Below, one piece after another: positions 18,940 through 22,512 of a stretch of 22,512 nt of DNA; the first letter of the stretch is position 1; the number at the start of each line of letters is the position of its first letter. This DNA is from Protostelium mycophagum (taxonomy: Eukaryota; Evosea; Variosea; Protosteliida; Protosteliaceae): positions 1 to 22,512 of the forward strand of contig MZNV01002631.1 in the NCBI GenBank assembly GCA_002081555.1, written 5' to 3'. Position numbers and translations under genes: made by a program. The notes under the pieces were generated by a model. It saw only the letters and a list, made by a program, of their open reading frames with translations. It made no database searches and was not told the origin of the DNA.

Positions 18940-21900
18940 ATGATGAGGCTGTCGGTTGTGCTCTTCCTCTTTGCATCATCCATATATGCACAAACATTAA
19001 CCAGATCGACCACCAGCGGATCTGATTTATGCGCAGGTAAGAAGAAGCCTTTGTTTTCGTCACGATGAAAGAGAAGAACCAATCAACTCCCAGTTCTAAA
19101 CTCGATCACAAATCAATATAGCGTCATCAGCATCACGATCGCCACTACAAACAGTCCTCAAGTTTGTTCCCCGGCTGTTTACCAATATGCTTCCACCTGC
19201 ACATTGAATGTGATAGGCGGTGCTGGACAGCTGAATCGATACGGCGTGAATTTTGTAGATAATGGTGGGACACAATGGTACCAGGTCATTTCTTATGAAA
19301 TGATTTAGAAAGAATTAAAATTAAATTGAATGTTGAAGGTCAATCTCATCAATTTGGTGCAAACAGGGGCTCCCTCTAATTTCGATTATCACTGGAAGTT
19401 CTATAGAACGTCTGTATCGATCTCTGGAAGCCATTTCACGGACTCGACGTCGTCCAGCCTGTACTGTTGGGGTGGATCTGTCAGCTCTATCACGGGGTCT
19501 ACATTTTCCGGCACTGGTGAGATAACACCACTCTCTTTTTGTTGATAGATGCAGGGGGTGCGATCCATCTTCTTAACAATGTGGCACAAGGTCAAATCTC
19601 TTATCAGACCAGCATTTTGATCCGAAACAATCAATTTTCAGTAAGCCCCCCGTCTGGACAACCTGTCATCCAATTAAACTCTGGAATTGGCGGCACCCTG
19701 TCTGATATCACGATCGCCAACAACCAATTCAAAGGCTGCTCCTCAGATACCGATCTCATCCAGATCCTAAATGCTTTCGTTGATGATTTGTCAGTGACGA
19801 ATAATGGCGTTACAAATGGAAATGCTTATTCATTCCTCACCATCACCACCACCAATGTCTCCAGCACAATTAATTTTTCTGGACAAAGCGTCACAGGCAC
19901 CTCCCTGACCGGAGTCTTAAATGTGGGATCATCAACATTGAGCGACTTTTCCATCACATCATGCAATGTCAATGCGCAGTGCCCTTACTTTATGCTCGCA
20001 ACCGGCGGTACCAGCATCCGCTCCATGACCATGTACAACATCACCACCAACAGTACGTAACTCAAAATTTCCCGGAGATTTCTGATGATATAGAGGGCTT
20101 ATTATCAGCCAATTCTATGAGTATCAGCAATTGTTCCATTTCTTCTGTGGCGGCTGAGGGGCAGGTGAGCTCTACAACGACATTTGAAATGATTTTATTT
20201 TATTTTTGTAATAAAAACTATTTTCATCGTCAATCTATTCCAGTCATTGACGGAATCTTCTAACGAAGCACAGATAATAATGGCAAAGACAAGTCTCACC
20301 ATCCCAATATTCCGAATCTTCGGTTTGCAATCCTCCACAGCTTCCTACATCAACATCGGCAATATCGGATCTGTGTCTTTGAACGACATCGTCATGAATT
20401 CGGGCACCATTCAATTGTATAATATCGCCTCTCTCCGATTTTACAACAGCGAGATTTCAACGATCAATCTGAATATGACGGCTGGCCCCAACAATAACTT
20501 TGCCATCATGCAAAATGTGACATCAAATGGGATACTATGGTTTCTCGGGGTCAACGCCGTCTCCATGATAGACTCATCAGGAGTCAATCAGATCACGATG
20601 CAACAAGTCTCCAGCGCGACGTTTTCCGACGCCACTTTTGGTGATCTGAGCCAGATCGTGATCACCGATTCGACCAACTTGCATCTTCAGGGGACCACCC
20701 TGGGAGAGTTCAATCTACAACAGCTCGGCGGAACTGCGGTCATTTCTACATCTAAATTTCAGAACAAAAATCCGGAATTTGATTTTGGAAACATGAATAG
20801 CATCAACATGACCGATTTAATCTTCTCACAATGTAGTCCAATTATAGACATCCAAGGCGCCAGCGGGACAGTCACGTGTAGCAATATGAAGCTGAGTGCT
20901 CCGGGGACACTCGATTACAATGTTCCGGCGACGCCGAACGTCGTCGTCAAGGGTATCACGGGATCATATCTCATTATCAACGGGGTATCACCATCCTCCA
21001 CTTCATCTACATCAAGCACAACATCTAGCACAACATCCAGCACTACATCGAGTACAACATCAAGCACCACATCGAGCACCACATCAAGCACCACTTCAAG
21101 CACAACATCGAGCACCACATCGAGCACTACATCGAGTACCACATCGAGCACCACATCGAGTACCACATCGAGTACCACATCGAGTACCACTTCGAGCACT
21201 ACATCGAGCACAATACCCAGTACTACCCCGAGAAGTTCCTCCAGCACATCAAGTACTTCGTCGAGCACCAGTTCATCAAGCACAACACCGAGCACCTCTA
21301 CAAATCCTCTGACACAGACGATTCCTATCAATCCCTGCGCTCAGGTCTATCAGTCCATAAGCTCGGTCATCATGAGCTCCAAGACACAAGAACAATACCT
21401 GAATGTCATAAGTAATATGACCACATTTCAACGTCAGTGTGGAGATCTTCTCGATCCGCTTCTGCAAGAGATGGCTTTCGAGATACTCGACAAGGGACAG
21501 AACGCATTTGTTTTGGAGACTGCAAGTATCTCTGTTGCTGCCACAAAGGTGCAGAGTGATGAGAGGATGTGAGTGTGACAAGATGTAGGTGAACGGATCA
21601 GATGTGAGCATAGGGTTGGACAATGGCATTGGATGTCATTTGCCTTCCCAGATATTGTCAAAGTATCCAAATGCTACAGTTCTGTTGACAGTTGTGGCTG
21701 ACAATGTGTACCAAGAAGCAGATCAGTCCACATCACTGTGAGTGATATGTCACATTGTGTGTGACACGAGACTGACAGGTGACAGGTTCTCAGACATCAC
21801 ATCTGTCTCTGTGTTGATGCAGAATGGCAGCTCTTTTGCTGTGAGAAACACCACAGCAGCAATCAACATCACAATGACATACTCTTTCTTCCCTTCGCAA

Positions 21901-22512
21901 GGTCAGTCTCTTTGTCTCTTTTGCTCTGCACAAAAAAGAGAGTGATGATGTACAGGACTGATATGTGCATACTGGAGTACATCTGCAAAGACATGGCTGA
22001 GTGATGGATGTCACACTCATCGCAACTCTGGCTCTGTGACGTGCTCATGTGATCATCTGACATCTTTCTCGTTGATACAAAACACACCACCACCCAATGT
22101 GCCAGGAAATGTCAATAATCAGACTCTCTACATCATCATCGGTGCCGGTATGTTCAAAAATATAATGAATTAATTTCAATGGCGGGAGTCACCCAGCCCT
22201 CACAAATTTAATCTACTCAATTCGACACGAGATTTTAGCAAATTTCACGAATATATAAAAAATAATTCAATATAATTTCCAGATGAAAGAAACTCACAAA
22301 AATTGTAGCTGTTGCTGGCAGCCTTTTCATCCTCTTTGTTGTCGGGGCTCTCGTGCTGGCTATGCTATACCATAGAAGATCAAAGAACAGAGCTGCCTCC
22401 AGCCGTGCCGTTTTAAATCTGCAGATGAACGCGATGAGCGAGATGTACCAAGATACCATACCCGAAGAGAAGATCTTGTTGACAGGTATGTGTCATATGT
22501 ACGAACATAAAT
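18940..22512 (+). CDS. Mucin-like adhesin with GAIN/GPS and one TM (3' end cut)
   Basis: Large surface protein, ~993 residues in view and continuing past the edge. Exons: 18,940-19,036; 19,094-19,284; 19,339-19,516; 19,549-20,052; 20,094-20,164; 20,244-21,548; 21,589-21,737; 21,786-21,901; 21,956-22,147; 22,309-22,485, then a donor gtatgt. Phases agree. Parts: signal peptide (MMRLSVVLFLFASSIYAQ); Asn/Ser/Thr-rich repetitive ectodomain ~20-600 with many N-x-S/T sites and ISGSHF/ITGSTFSG/IRNNQF-type rungs, suggesting a parallel beta-helix; Ser/Thr STTS-repeat stalk ~600-700; GAIN-like region ~700-870 (GSDVSIGLDNGIGCHLPSQI); GPS motif 874-908 with CAYW, W, GC, CSC and DHLTSF, cleavage expected between L905 and T906; membrane helix ~928-955; basic stop-transfer HRRSKNR and a tail. 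Function inferred: adhesion or sensing. Domain identities are by motif; substrate or ligand unknown. ATG 18,943 is an equally good start. Confidence 0.85.
21000..21235 (+). repeat. 12-bp minisatellite coding for STTS repeats
   Basis: About twenty near-identical units of the type AGCACCACATCG (also AGTACCACATCG, AGCACAACATCG) lie in tandem within exon 6 of the adhesin, encoding Ser-Thr-Thr-Ser repeats. The period is a multiple of three, so copy-number changes keep the frame. The result is a densely O-glycosylatable stalk. The long minus-strand frame over it (VLDVVLDVV...) is only its mirror. Confidence 0.92.
21956..22084 (+). other. GPS autoproteolysis motif, coding region
   Basis: Exon 9 encodes Cys-x2-Trp-x6-Trp-x3-Gly-Cys-x10-Cys-x-Cys-x-His-Leu-Thr-Ser-Phe. 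The four Cys, two Trp and the HL|T cleavage tripeptide match the GPS consensus of adhesion GPCRs and polycystin-1. All catalytic residues for self-cleavage (His-Leu-Thr) are present. Confidence 0.88.

Noticed and set aside
10243-20721. CTACAAC/GTTGTAG copies at 10,243; 12,335; 13,666; 16,798; 20,715
   Set aside because: They lie in coding exons and are explained by ordinary codons (for example Leu-Gln, Tyr-Asn); not counted as motif copies.
20915-21331. Long minus-strand frame rich in VLDVVLDVV repeats, and a second plus-strand frame of His/Gln/Arg repeats (20,896-21,312)
   Set aside because: Both are mirror or shifted readings of the STTS minisatellite in the adhesin; a 12-bp repeat opens all frames.
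21549-21651. Longer intron (103 nt) in the adhesin ending at ccttcccag
   Set aside because: A 40-nt intron (21,549-21,588) gives the convincing GAIN-like segment GSDVSIGLDNGIGCHLPSQI in frame.

Overview
The window looks like nuclear DNA of a free-living, probably ciliated protist, most likely an amoebozoan. A protosteloid amoeba such as Planoprotostelium is my best guess, inferred from gene content and not proven. The evidence is: dense genes with about 64 very short GT-AG introns (mostly 29-72 nt); a fused CAD protein for pyrimidine synthesis; a DNAAF11/LRRC6 homologue, which points to motile cilia; and a large surface protein with a GPS autoproteolysis motif. I found intron boundaries by eye from frame continuity and family knowledge. 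For seven genes (counting the one that runs off the right edge) the exon phases add up exactly.

Layout. Positions 1-2,650 are gene-poor: palindromic tandem repeats, a hAT-like transposon end, a broken fragment of a beta-helix-type surface protein, a relic of a hAT transposase, and a 166-bp tandem duplication that itself contains intron-like units. A small unknown gene follows at 2,746-3,255 (+). From 3,647 the genes are packed: a 12-intron MFS transporter (-), FEN1 flap endonuclease (-), cytochrome b5 (+), Rab2 GTPase (-), DNAAF11/LRRC6 (+), and the 27-exon CAD gene (10,313-18,043, -). After an ~0.9 kb spacer with one unexplained open frame comes a secreted/surface adhesin (18,940 to beyond the right edge, +) with signal peptide, repetitive beta-helix-like ectodomain, Ser/Thr mucin stalk, GAIN/GPS region, one membrane segment and the start of a cytoplasmic tail.

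Arrangement. Neighbours share short divergent promoters (FEN1/cytochrome b5, ~130 bp; Rab2/DNAAF11, ~100 bp) and nearly overlapping convergent ends (cytochrome b5/Rab2, 54 bp; DNAAF11/CAD, 23 bp). Apart from compactness there is no obvious functional operon; the genes are mostly unrelated housekeeping functions.

The two most interesting signals are (i) a short sequence, GTTGTAG/CTACAAC (extended TCGTTGTAGA), that recurs in both orientations and is strongly concentrated inside introns, especially those of CAD, and (ii) the architecture of the GPS-bearing adhesin.
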